Source of the DNA: Methanobrevibacter_A sp964431035
GTDB lineage: Archaea; Methanobacteriota; Methanobacteria; Methanobacteriales; Methanobacteriaceae
Direction: 5' to 3'
DNA: 27,467 nt
NCBI GenBank assembly: GCA_964431035.1
Contig: CAYSIF010000020.1
Location: forward strand, 1 to 27,467
The translations under genes were made by a program, and so were the position numbers. This document shows, one piece after another, positions 15,762 to 23,453 of this stretch. The notes under the pieces were generated by a model. It did not search any database. It was not told where the DNA came from and saw only the letters and a list, made by a program, of their open reading frames with translations. How positions within the stretch are numbered: position 1 is the first letter of the stretch; each line of letters begins with the position of its first letter.

Positions 15762-18260
15762 TTATCTTTCTAAGCGTCTTCCACTTTCGAAATTACCTTT
15801 ATTTAATGCACTATTAGAAAAGCCTTTAATCTCATCAAAATAAGAAATATCTGTATCAGTATCTTGTAAACGTTGAATATATAATGAAACAACTTTATTT
15901 AAATAATTATTTGAAGTGAAACGACAATCAAGAACAATACTATCTATTCCTAATTCTTTTATAGTATCAATTTCATCAATTAAAGATAAGCAATCTGTAT
16001 TAAAGAAATGAGTTCTATTATTATAGTCTTGCAATATTTTAAATTTATAATTATTTTTCTTATCTTCTACAATAGCATATTCATATGTTTCTAGGTTTAA
16101 ATCATTTCCTTCTGTTAATTTTGTGAAATTGTCATTTGTCACCATTATTTCTTGGTTTCCAAATACTATTAATTCCATATTACAATCTGTTGTATTGTAT
16201 TGTATTAAATCTTCAATTTCTTTTTTACTTAATTCATTTGATATTGTTAATGCTTTGAATCCCGTGTCGTTTAATATTTTTGTTGTATAATTATTCCAGA
16301 CATTTAATGTGTGTGAACCATATACTTGTGTTTCGAAGATTTTTGGTAGTGCTGGTGAGTCTCCTTGTATTGAGATGTTAATATTTTTCTCTTTTAGGTT
16401 TTCTATTATTGTTTTTATCTTTGTTAGGTCATTATCTGATATGAATGCTGGAAGTGTTAGTACTATTTCTTTATCGTATGCTATGTTTTGTACTTCTTCT
16501 AGTTCTTTTTCTAGGTTTTCAAAGTATGTTTTTTTGTTTTTGTATGTGTATGATGGGTCGTAGTATATTTTGTTTATTGGGTATTTGGTTATTGTTTTTA
16601 CTTGTTCTATGTTGTTTATTATTATGTTTATTCCTAGGTAGTCTGTTTTTTTGTTTTGTTTTGTGTTTTTGTGTTTTTTTATGAATTGTTTTATTGTTAT
16701 TCTTTTGTCTTCGGCTTCTTTTTCTTTTGGTTTGTAGTGTTCTAGTAGTAGTTGTTTTCCTTTGTTTAGTAGTTCTCTTCTTATTCTGTTTATTTGTCCT
16801 ATTGGTATGAATATGTCTTCAGGTATGTTTATTTTGATTTGTTTTATGTAGAATGGTGTGTTTCCTGTTTTTTGGAATTGTTTTTCTATTATTTCTGGTG
16901 TTGTTGGTCTTTTTTGTGCTTTTTCTATTTTTTCTTTTGATTTATATCCATAACTTATGTTTGTATTATCTACTTGGAAGCTTGCATTAATCACTATTTT
17001 ATCCTTATTGTTTTTAGCTACATCAAGGGATAATGGAATATTTGATTGCACTTGTTCTTTTTTATATTTTTTAACCTTGTCATGTAGATTCTTACTATAA
17101 CTTATGTAAACTTTGTCCCCAACATAAACTTCACGAGTAGTTTTAATAATAATTTCATTTTCATCCTGTTTTAAAATATTATCAATATAAATTCCACGGA
17201 TTTTACTTCTATTTTTAAATCCAATACCATCCCCATTTATTAAGGTTGGATGATCTGGTGATTCAAATTTAATAGTAACCTCTTCACCATTAATTTTAAC
17301 AATATCACCAAGATATAATCCTTGATGATAACTAGATTCTCTTCCCATTACATCTCCAGGAGCATCATCTAAAATATAACCATTAGTATAATACCTATTG
17401 AATGTTAAATCCATATCTCTGTTTAAATCTTTTAATAATAGAGGATCTATTTCTTTATCCATATTTTCCATAAGTGTGTGATATGTATTTACAACTGTTG
17501 CAACATAATCTTCAGATTTTAATCTTCCTTCGATTTTTATACTTTTAACTCCTGCATCATTGATTTCTTTAAGATTATTAAATGTTGCAAGGTCATGTGT
17601 TGATATTAAGCAACCAGTACTAATGTTTTTATTTTTATATTTTAATTTGTATTGGCTTCTGCAGGGTTGTGAACATGCTCCACGGTTTGCACTTCTACCA
17701 TGAATATAACTGGACATATAACAGTCCCCAGATATACAGTAACATAAACTTCCGTGTCCAAATACTTCTAAATCTAAGTTTATATCTTCTTTTTCTAGTT
17801 TATTGTGAATGTTTTTAATTTCAGTAGTGCTCATTTCACGTGGAAGGATAATTCTGCTAACTCCATTATCTCTAGCCCATAGTAGACTTTCGTAATCTCT
17901 TAGAGTCATTTGTGTTGAAGAATGAACATTTAAATCAGGTAAAAATCTTTTTAAAAGGTATAATAATCCTAGGTCTTGAACGATTACTGCATCCACACCT
18001 ATACGATATAAGAATTGTGTATATTTTAGTACTTCCAGTATTTCTTCACTGTGGAATAGTGTATTAACTGTTACATGTACTTGTGCATTATTTAGGTGAG
18101 CATATTCCACAGCTTTTTCTAGTTCTTCACTTGTGAAATTATGTGCAAATGCTCTTGCTCCGTATCTATGTCCTGCAATATAGACTGCATTTGCTCCAGC
18201 ATTTATTGCTACAACTAGTATTTCATATGATCCTGCAGGTGCTAAAAGTTCAGTTAACAT
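15762..18260 (-). CDS. Long U32-family protein (RlhA-like, with DUF3656-type region)
   Basis: The 832-residue protein opens with the U32 TIM-barrel (LLAPAGSYEILVVAINAGANAVYIAG) and carries the U32 signature EVFGHGSLCYCISGDCYMSS at about 165-184 with further cysteines C196, C200 and C217, which suits an Fe-S cluster. A long region past about residue 330 resembles the collagenase-like DUF3656 region of the RlhA group. In E. coli RlhA hydroxylates 23S rRNA C2501 and uses prephenate; the family name 'peptidase' is historical. The archaeal substrate is unknown. It is about 170 residues longer than E. coli RlhA, mainly through a Lys/Asn-rich segment around 525-560. It lies 9 bp after the TIR-like gene. 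Strand composition changes within it, near 16950. Confidence 0.87.
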   Translation of the reverse strand: MLTELLAPAGSYEILVVAINAGANAVYIAGHRYGARAFAHNFTSEELEKAVEYAHLNNAQVHVTVNTLFHSEEILEVLKYTQFLYRIGVDAVIVQDLGLLYLLKRFLPDLNVHSSTQMTLRDYESLLWARDNGVSRIILPREMSTTEIKNIHNKLEKEDINLDLEVFGHGSLCYCISGDCYMSSYIHGRSANRGACSQPCRSQYKLKYKNKNISTGCLISTHDLATFNNLKEINDAGVKSIKIEGRLKSEDYVATVVNTYHTLMENMDKEIDPLLLKDLNRDMDLTFNRYYTNGYILDDAPGDVMGRESSYHQGLYLGDIVKINGEEVTIKFESPDHPTLINGDGIGFKNRSKIRGIYIDNILKQDENEIIIKTTREVYVGDKVYISYSKNLHDKVKKYKKEQVQSNIPLSLDVAKNNKDKIVINASFQVDNTNISYGYKSKEKIEKAQKRPTTPEIIEKQFQKTGNTPFYIKQIKINIPEDIFIPIGQINRIRRELLNKGKQLLLEHYKPKEKEAEDKRITIKQFIKKHKNTKQNKKTDYLGINIIINNIEQVKTITKYPINKIYYDPSYTYKNKKTYFENLEKELEEVQNIAYDKEIVLTLPAFISDNDLTKIKTIIENLKEKNINISIQGDSPALPKIFETQVYGSHTLNVWNNYTTKILNDTGFKALTISNELSKKEIEDLIQYNTTDCNMELIVFGNQEIMVTNDNFTKLTEGNDLNLETYEYAIVEDKKNNYKFKILQDYNNRTHFFNTDCLSLIDEIDTIKELGIDSIVLDCRFTSNNYLNKVVSLYIQRLQDTDTDISYFDEIKGFSNSALNKGNFESGRRLER

Positions 18261-18269
18261 AATATTTTT

Positions 18270-18665
18270 TTATAATTCGTTTGTACTTTTTATCATGTCT
18301 ATTATACATGCTGCGTTCCAACCTACAATACCATCAGAGTATTTTTCTAGTTCTAATGGTACTTCTTCCATACCAAATGGTCGAACGAGTACTAAAGTTA
18401 TGTCTTTTTTTTCTGCAATTTTTACAAGATGGTTCATCTGTTCTTTATTATCATTGTATAATCCAGACAATATGATTATTGCATCTATGTCATCGAAAAA
18501 TGATTCTGGCGCAGTTAGATAATTATTTGCTCCTATTGCTGTTTCTTTCCATAGAAAGTCTGGTCTTGAGTATAGTTTTTCTGTGAATTGTGCATATTCA
18601 TTATTTTTATCTTTTTCTCCTCTTGTTATGAGAAGATTATATATTTTACCTTCTTCTTCAAACAT
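18270..18665 (-). CDS. MTH538-type TIR-like protein (PF08937/DUF1863, ThsB-related)
   Basis: A 131-residue single-domain protein with the order expected for this family: an N-terminal strand LLITRG followed by a KDK turn and a helix, W39 (DFLWKETAI), the strand IIILSGLY (63-70), LVLVRPFG (91-98) and the closing IVGWNAACIIDMIK (113-126). M. thermautotrophicus MTH538 gives the family its name and has a flavodoxin-like fold. The group is related to ThsB of the Thoeris anti-phage system, but no ThsA-type effector is adjacent. It is 9 bp upstream of the U32 gene, so they are co-transcribed. The ATG has AAGGAAT about 12 nt upstream. No catalytic Glu could be assigned with certainty. Family call is moderate to good. 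Confidence 0.75.
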   Translation of the reverse strand: MFEEEGKIYNLLITRGEKDKNNEYAQFTEKLYSRPDFLWKETAIGANNYLTAPESFFDDIDAIIILSGLYNDNKEQMNHLVKIAEKKDITLVLVRPFGMEEVPLELEKYSDGIVGWNAACIIDMIKSTNEL

Positions 18666-18823
18666 GATTTTATAATTCCTTTTAAAATTAGTTAGTATTA
18701 TATTTAGTATTTTTTCTTTTTTAATAGTTTTTTTGAAAAAAGAGTTGTGTTTTTTAAAAATTTAAAATAAGTATGGGGGAAGAATGTTAAATTTTTTATT
18801 TCTTTTTGTATGGTTTAGTTTTT
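18666..18823. other. Gap between TIR-like gene and membrane-protein pair
   Basis: About 158 bp with no gene. The minus strand holds an AATATAATACTAAC stretch (around 18687-18704) that could be the promoter of the TIR-like/U32 operon. A GGGGGA run at 18775-18780 (+ strand) stands out in the AT background but has no open frame. Confidence 0.35.
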
Positions 18824-19093
18824 TTATAATATTCCTGTGGATTGAAGTATTGATTGTAATCCTAATATGAATATTGCAAGTCCGCCTATAAAGTTTATGT
18901 ATCTTGCATATTTTATTGCAATACGTGTTCCGAATGTTCCAATTAATAACCAGATTATGACTGCTATTAAACTTAGTATTCCAAGGCCTATTGGGTTTAC
19001 ATGTGCTACTGCTCCTTGTGATGCAAGTATTAGGTTTTCTATGTTCCCAAATATTATTAATCCTGCAAAGTGTCTAATATCTACATCAGCCAT
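18824..19093 (-). CDS. Small three-helix membrane protein, half-transporter-like (copy B)
   Basis: An 89-residue protein with about three membrane segments: FAGLIIFGNIENLILASQGAVA with an acidic residue inside the first helix, then GLGILSLIAVIIWLLIGTF, then INFIGGLAIFILGLQSIL. It is clearly a paralogue of the next gene. The pattern of an acidic-polar first helix, a short second helix and a GGL-ILGL third helix recalls one half of MntP or other LysE-superfamily transporters, so two copies could pair into a six-helix carrier. This is inference; the family is not recognised with certainty. It starts 2 bp after the stop of copy A and its SD lies in those last codons, so the two are made together. 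Confidence 0.72.
   Translation of the reverse strand: MADVDIRHFAGLIIFGNIENLILASQGAVAHVNPIGLGILSLIAVIIWLLIGTFGTRIAIKYARYINFIGGLAIFILGLQSILQSTGIL
19012..19063 (-). repeat. 52-bp near-identical direct repeat, copy B
   Basis: Matches 19284-19335 in 51 of 52 positions (A versus G at 19025/19297). It encodes the IIFGNIENLILASQG region of the small membrane protein. The flanks differ much more. Confidence 0.85.
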
Positions 19094-19095
19094 AT

Positions 19096-19362
19096 TTATT
19101 CGCCTCTTGCTGATTCTATCATTGCTTGTAATCCTAGAATTAGTATTGCTAATCCGCCGATGAATTCTATTATGTTTGCATATTGCATTGCGAATTGTGT
19201 TCCTATTGTTCCTAATACTAGCCAGAATATTACTGCAATTATGCTTAATATTGCTAGTTTTAATGGATTTACTCCTGCTACTACTCCTTGTGATGCGAGT
19301 ATTAGGTTTTCTATGTTCCCAAATATTATTAATCCGAAAAATGGTATGTATTGCTCTAACAT
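19096..19362 (-). CDS. Small three-helix membrane protein, half-transporter-like (copy A)
   Basis: Paralogue of the following gene, with shared FGLIIFGNIENLILASQG at the N-terminus and GGLAILILGLQ at the end. The start is set at the ATG at 19362 because GGGGA lies 8 nt upstream and the resulting 88-residue protein matches the length of its partner; the ATG at 19377 has no site and would add five residues. Three membrane segments are predicted. A 52-bp DNA stretch is shared with the partner with one difference, although the rest has diverged. Substrate unknown; a cation carrier such as a manganese exporter half is only a possibility. Confidence 0.72.
   Translation of the reverse strand: MLEQYIPFFGLIIFGNIENLILASQGVVAGVNPLKLAILSIIAVIFWLVLGTIGTQFAMQYANIIEFIGGLAILILGLQAMIESARGE
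19284..19335 (-). repeat. 52-bp near-identical direct repeat, copy A
   Basis: Partner of 19012-19063; it codes for the first membrane helix of copy A. Direct repeats 272 bp apart could allow deletion or conversion between the two genes. Confidence 0.85.
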
Positions 19363-19377
19363 TTTATTTTTCCCCAT

Positions 19378-19642
19378 ACATAAAAAAGAATATATAAATT
19401 ATTTTTATTACTGTATAAATTATAGAATCTTTTTATATATAAAGTTTTTTAATATTAAAACATTATAATAATTATATTTTGAGCATTATAAATGTATTCT
19501 AGATATTTTTTTATTAATTAGATTCGTTTTTAATATTTATTTTATTTTTTATGGATTAATTGGTTGTTTTTTCTGTTTTTATTGGTTTTGTGAAGAAATA
19601 GATTATCGGAAGTATACTTCCGATTTAATATGAACAATAAAT
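19378..19642. other. Intergenic region before the small membrane-protein pair
   Basis: About 265 bp without a gene. It includes minus-strand TATA candidates at 19391-19398 (TTTATATA) and 19434-19444, either of which could start the membrane-protein mRNA, and the 20-bp palindrome at 19605-19624. Confidence 0.4.
19605..19624. terminator. Perfect 20-bp palindrome after the 19643-20011 gene
   Basis: ATCGGAAGTATACTTCCGAT is its own reverse complement and begins 18 nt after the stop codon of the minus-strand gene. As RNA it would form a tight hairpin at the 3' end; as DNA it could bind a dimer. It is not followed by a long T run (CTATTTCTTC on the minus strand), so terminator, stability element and operator remain open. 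The hairpin at 5103-5124 shares the TCGGAA...CTTCC pattern and position. Confidence 0.5.
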
Positions 19643-20011
19643 TTATAATAATAAACGAACACCAAGCATATTAAAACCTTGATCCTCATCACAAATAACT
19701 TCTAACTTATTAAATTTTGGAAAACTATCACGAACATGAACAAGCTTACGTAAATCCAAATCTAAATTAGTAAAATAAATTTCAAAACCATTTTTAAAAA
19801 AATAAGCATTACTTCTACACTTTAACTGAGCACCATAGAAAAACTCTTCCATCCTATTTTCTAAATCTAATTTATCAAAATCAGATAATTCTTCACCATT
19901 AATAAAGTTTATAATATCATCTTCTAAACCTTCTTCAATAGGATATAATCGCAATTCATTTTCCATTTCGTTTAAAGATGATAAAAGACTATCTCTATCT
20001 AATTCCACCAT
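19643..20011 (-). CDS. Unknown acidic protein downstream of RNase III
   Basis: About 122 residues, rich in Asp, Glu and Leu, with no family recognised. It appears to have two acidic helical stretches (about 5-60) and then a mixed strand/helix part containing YFFKNGFEIYFTNLDLDL and a closing GVRLLL. There is no signal peptide or membrane segment. The start at ATG 20011 is chosen because SD AAGGAT lies 5 nt before it and the stop of rnc ends 1 bp away; a GTG at 20026 would overlap rnc by 14 bp. Tight coupling makes it part of the rnc transcript, so a link to RNA handling is possible, though only from context. Confidence 0.72.
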   Translation of the reverse strand: MVELDRDSLLSSLNEMENELRLYPIEEGLEDDIINFINGEELSDFDKLDLENRMEEFFYGAQLKCRSNAYFFKNGFEIYFTNLDLDLRKLVHVRDSFPKFNKLEVICDEDQGFNMLGVRLLL

Positions 20012-20012
20012 T

Positions 20013-20684
20013 TTATCCTTCAACACCTAATTCATATAATGCTTTTTTAGCTGCTTCCTGCTCAGCATCTTTTTTATTTTTACCTTTACCAACACCCAAC
20101 TTTTTACCATCAACATTAACTTTTATTATAAATGTCTTATCATGAGGCAAACCATATTCTTTAATTACTTCATATTCAACTGATACTTCTTCTGCATCAC
20201 CATACTCTTTTAATGTAGATTTATAATCATAGAAAAATACTCTTTTTTGACGAATATATGGATATACTGTTTGTTTAAGGAAATCATCTACCTGATCTAT
20301 TCCTTTATCCAAGTATATTGCACCAATAAAAGATTCAAAAACATCTGCAGTAATGCTTATTACTTCGTTTTCTGTGATTCTTCTATCTTCCAAGTTTACC
20401 TTCACATATTTATCTAAGCCATATCTATGAGAATAGAATATTAATGCTTGTTGACAAACATAATTTGCACGTATTTTAGTAAGTTTACCTTCACCAAATT
20501 CAGGATGCATTTTATATAAGTATACTGAAACTAGCATATTTAATGCTGAGTCTCCAAGAAATTCTAATCTTTCATAATCTTCATCTGAATTTATTTTTGT
20601 AGCATAAGATGAATGAGTAAATGCTAATTCATAGTAATCCCTATTATTTGGTTTTATATTGAATTCATCCAATAGTTTTTCCAT
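20013..20684 (-). CDS. rnc: Ribonuclease III
   Basis: The protein has 223 residues, typical of bacterial-type RNase III, which cuts double-stranded RNA. Visible are the signature ERLEFLGDSAL (Glu and Asp), the second acidic pair in ADVFESFIGAIYLDKG, and a C-terminal double-stranded RNA-binding domain (KSTLKEYG...GVGKGKNKKDAEQEAAKKAL). All catalytic acids are present, so it should be active. RNase III is rare in archaea, so transfer from bacteria is likely. The ATG at 20684 is preferred over a GTG at 20693 because GTGAT lies just before it. It is the first gene before the unknown 122-residue protein. Codons mostly end in T. Confidence 0.93.
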   Translation of the reverse strand: MEKLLDEFNIKPNNRDYYELAFTHSSYATKINSDEDYERLEFLGDSALNMLVSVYLYKMHPEFGEGKLTKIRANYVCQQALIFYSHRYGLDKYVKVNLEDRRITENEVISITADVFESFIGAIYLDKGIDQVDDFLKQTVYPYIRQKRVFFYDYKSTLKEYGDAEEVSVEYEVIKEYGLPHDKTFIIKVNVDGKKLGVGKGKNKKDAEQEAAKKALYELGVEG

Positions 20685-20812
20685 AAATATCACAATAAAA
20701 AAAATAATAATTCCAATATATTATTATCTAGTTTAATTTATTAAAGCATTACCATTGAAAAGTAATTTCTATGGAAAAATCGAATAAAAAATAGAAAAAA
20801 GAATGAAATGAA

Positions 20813-22879
20813 TTAACTCATTTCATTAAGTTCATTTAAAAATGAAACAACACCAACACGTTTCATAGTGTCAGCTAAACGTTCTTTTTGTGGTTTTTCA
20901 CCATATTTATCATATAATTTTAAAACATTATCTAATGTTTTAAGTAGTTCTTCTTCGGTTTCTATGAATAGTTGTGAACCTTCAACAACTTTTCTTCCAC
21001 TTTTACCACCAATAAAGACAGAGTATCCTTCAAAGATAATATCTTTTGCATCATGTGGACATGCAGCAACACATTTACCACATCCAATACAAATATCTCT
21101 ATTAATTATAGAAGTGTCTCCTCTAACTTCAATTGCTTCAACTTTACAAACATCTTGACATCTTCCACAACCATTACATTTATCATCATTGGTTTTAGGG
21201 AATTTAACACCATTTATACCAAAGTCAGTAATAGATGGTCTTACACATTTGTTAGGACAACCAGAAATTGCAACTTTAAATTTATATGTTGCTGGACGTT
21301 CTGCATGGAAAGATTCTACTTTTTCATTTAAGTCTGTTGTGTCAATTAAACCATAAATACAATGTCCACTACCTGGACAAGATAACGTTGAACGTACTAG
21401 TGGACCTTCACTACCATATACAAAATCAGTATTATTAATTTCTTCTAATAAGTCTTCAACATATTCTGGTTTAATTTCTTGAAGTTCGAATTCTGCACGG
21501 TTTGTGAGTTTAACAATACCTCCATATTTCTTGGTTATTTCAGCAATTTTTATAACATTTTCTGGAGTGTAATATCCTGATGCTGTGCTTTTATGTCTTA
21601 TGAACCTATAACCATTTTGTCCTTGACCTACTCCACCATAATCACCAAGGTAATAGTAGGAGTTATATTTACCTTCTTCTTTTCTTTTAGCAACTTCTTT
21701 ATTGAAACGTTTAGTTTTGAAGTCTTGCATTTTTGTGATTTCTTCTATTTTAACTCCTTCTTTTAAATCGAAGTATTTTTTAAGAATTTCACCTTTAGGA
21801 CTTCTTATAATTGCTGTTGTGTATTTACTTTCTGATCCTTTTTCACCGAAACTTATATCTGCAAGACTTGCATCGAAATCACGGCACATTAAACAACCTG
21901 GACTCATAGTTAATTCGTTTAATTTTATTTTAACTATTCCTTCATCTGTTGTTACTTCTAAGTTTGGTCCTCCAACATTGAATTTTTTAACATCTTTTAT
22001 GTTAATATCATTTTCTTTTAATGCTTTAGTTACACTAGTATAGTCAAATTTACCTGTACAGAATAATCCTAATAGGTATTTAATTTCTGGTAATTTAGCA
22101 GGTTCTCCATTTTTTCCACGTTCCCAACCATGTTTTGCAATATATGGGAAGTATTGTAATTTACGTAAACCTGCAATTTGACATGGTAAGCCAACTATTG
22201 CTACATTTTTTAATCCTAGTTTCCCTGCTTCTTTCATTGCATCCATTGATGAAATTGTGTATTTACTTTTTGTTGTATCTTTTAAACCTTCACTGTCTTG
22301 TACTAGCATACTTACAGGTTTCCAGTTTTCTCCACCAACAACTATTGCTCCATCAATTTCACCATCATCTAGGAGTTTTTCTAAGAATGTTGTTACAACT
22401 CCGCCTGATTGTCCTTCTCTTTGAGATTCACCATAATAGTAATCTGCTTTTAATTTTGTTCGAATACTTATATGATGTCCCGCAGAGTTTGTTCTTGGAC
22501 ATACTTCGAAACACATTCCATTACCATCACGTAAACATTCTTCATGAATACTTGGTTTATTTGTAAAGTCAATTAAACCATTTGGACATACTATACTACA
22601 TGTTCCACATTTACTACACATATCTTCTGATACGATTTTATTTAATGCCCATTTATATTCTGGATTATAATTTTCTTTTACAAATTCATTAGGATTTTTA
22701 ATATTGTTTATAATTTCTTCTAGAGTTTTAGAATCAATTTCATCATTTAGGGTGTTAACATAATCCCATATTCTCATTTTTAATTCTGTTAAAAACTCAT
22801 CACTACCTGTTTTATAGTGTTTATTGATTAATTTATCAATATTTTTATTAATTATTTCCTCAAATTCATTTGTCAACAT
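20813..22879 (-). CDS. fsr: Fsr-like F420-dependent sulfite reductase fusion
   Basis: This 688-residue protein joins an FrhB-type F420H2 oxidase half to a siroheme sulfite reductase half, as in Fsr of Methanocaldococcus. Order: a helical extension (1-75), ferredoxin cysteines C88, C91, C94, C98 with C115, C123, C127, the FrhB part (SGGVVTTFL; FCTGKFDY; GCLMCRDFDASLADISFG), then siroheme cysteines C501/C507 (CPGSGHC) and C541/C545 (GCPNKC). An inserted di-cluster ferredoxin follows (C568, C571, C574, C578; C597, C600, C603, C607). It should reduce sulfite to sulfide with F420H2, for detoxification or sulfur supply. The N-terminal extension of about 75 residues precedes the usual start. Start ATG with GGA about 6 nt upstream. 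Whether sulfite or nitrite is the main substrate cannot be told. Confidence 0.92.
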   Translation of the reverse strand: MLTNEFEEIINKNIDKLINKHYKTGSDEFLTELKMRIWDYVNTLNDEIDSKTLEEIINNIKNPNEFVKENYNPEYKWALNKIVSEDMCSKCGTCSIVCPNGLIDFTNKPSIHEECLRDGNGMCFEVCPRTNSAGHHISIRTKLKADYYYGESQREGQSGGVVTTFLEKLLDDGEIDGAIVVGGENWKPVSMLVQDSEGLKDTTKSKYTISSMDAMKEAGKLGLKNVAIVGLPCQIAGLRKLQYFPYIAKHGWERGKNGEPAKLPEIKYLLGLFCTGKFDYTSVTKALKENDINIKDVKKFNVGGPNLEVTTDEGIVKIKLNELTMSPGCLMCRDFDASLADISFGEKGSESKYTTAIIRSPKGEILKKYFDLKEGVKIEEITKMQDFKTKRFNKEVAKRKEEGKYNSYYYLGDYGGVGQGQNGYRFIRHKSTASGYYTPENVIKIAEITKKYGGIVKLTNRAEFELQEIKPEYVEDLLEEINNTDFVYGSEGPLVRSTLSCPGSGHCIYGLIDTTDLNEKVESFHAERPATYKFKVAISGCPNKCVRPSITDFGINGVKFPKTNDDKCNGCGRCQDVCKVEAIEVRGDTSIINRDICIGCGKCVAACPHDAKDIIFEGYSVFIGGKSGRKVVEGSQLFIETEEELLKTLDNVLKLYDKYGEKPQKERLADTMKRVGVVSFLNELNEMS

Positions 22880-22994
22880 ACTAATTCCAAATCACTATTT
22901 TTTTTTATCTTATAATCCCTAAAAAAAATTTACTTCTATTATTTATTATATTAAATCAAATTATAAATAATTAAATATTAGGTGATAAAATTTT
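22880..22994. promoter_or_regulatory. Divergent control region, Fsr-like gene versus 22995 gene
   Basis: A 115-bp AT-rich gap between two divergent starts. On the + strand TTATTATATTA (around 22943-22952) could start an mRNA near 22972 with the SD GGTGAT at 22981-22986, 8 nt before the ATG. Minus-strand TATA candidates overlap the same block (TAATATAATAA). No clear palindromic operator was found. Confidence 0.4.
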
Positions 22995-23453
22995 ATGATA
23001 TTAAATTGGTGTGAAGAAATAACAAATATAGATCCAAGTATTGATTTTAGAAAAAATGGTGGATGGTTAAAAACTGTTGAAGGTCTTGATAAAACTGTTA
23101 AAAATGGGTATAGTATAATTGGTGAATTTGTTAAGGCAGGAGATTATAAGGAAGAGTTAGATAATGGTTTATATTTGGATTGTAATAAGGAAGGTAAAAA
23201 ATCAAAACCAAAACAAGATTTACGTTTAATAAGAGTTCATGATGGAGAAGTAACTCTTATTGATGCTGTTTATAATGCAGGTAAAAATTGGGCAGTAGAT
23301 TTATGGGACAGTATAAGTGAAGAATTAAACCCTAATTACAAACAAGATGCTGCTGAGGAACTTACAACAAAAATTTTAAATAAAACTGGAAAAGATAAAG
23401 AATTAATTAAAAATGTAATAGAATTGCTTGAAGATAGAATGGAGCATTTTTAA
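22995..23453 (+). CDS. Unknown 152-residue protein
   Basis: No family is recognised. The protein is hydrophilic and acidic, with an alpha/beta N-terminal part (residues 1-105, including IIGEFVKAGDYKEELDNGLY and LRLIRVHDGEVTLIDAVYN) and a helical C-terminal part (about 110-152). There is one cysteine near the start (C6) and one at C63. No membrane segment or signal peptide. It is clearly a gene: SD GGTGAT is a near-perfect match at 8 nt. It is divergent from the Fsr-like gene and converges on the nitroreductase gene, sharing four bases at the two stop codons. Confidence 0.8.
   Translation: MILNWCEEITNIDPSIDFRKNGGWLKTVEGLDKTVKNGYSIIGEFVKAGDYKEELDNGLYLDCNKEGKKSKPKQDLRLIRVHDGEVTLIDAVYNAGKNWAVDLWDSISEELNPNYKQDAAEELTTKILNKTGKDKELIKNVIELLEDRMEHF

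Noticed and set aside
18270..18665. Complete Thoeris defence system
   Set aside because: Only a TIR-like protein is present; no SIR2-type or other ThsA effector is adjacent.
18770..18800. GGGGGA-containing stretch as a small gene start on the + strand
   Set aside because: The ATG here opens only five codons before a stop.
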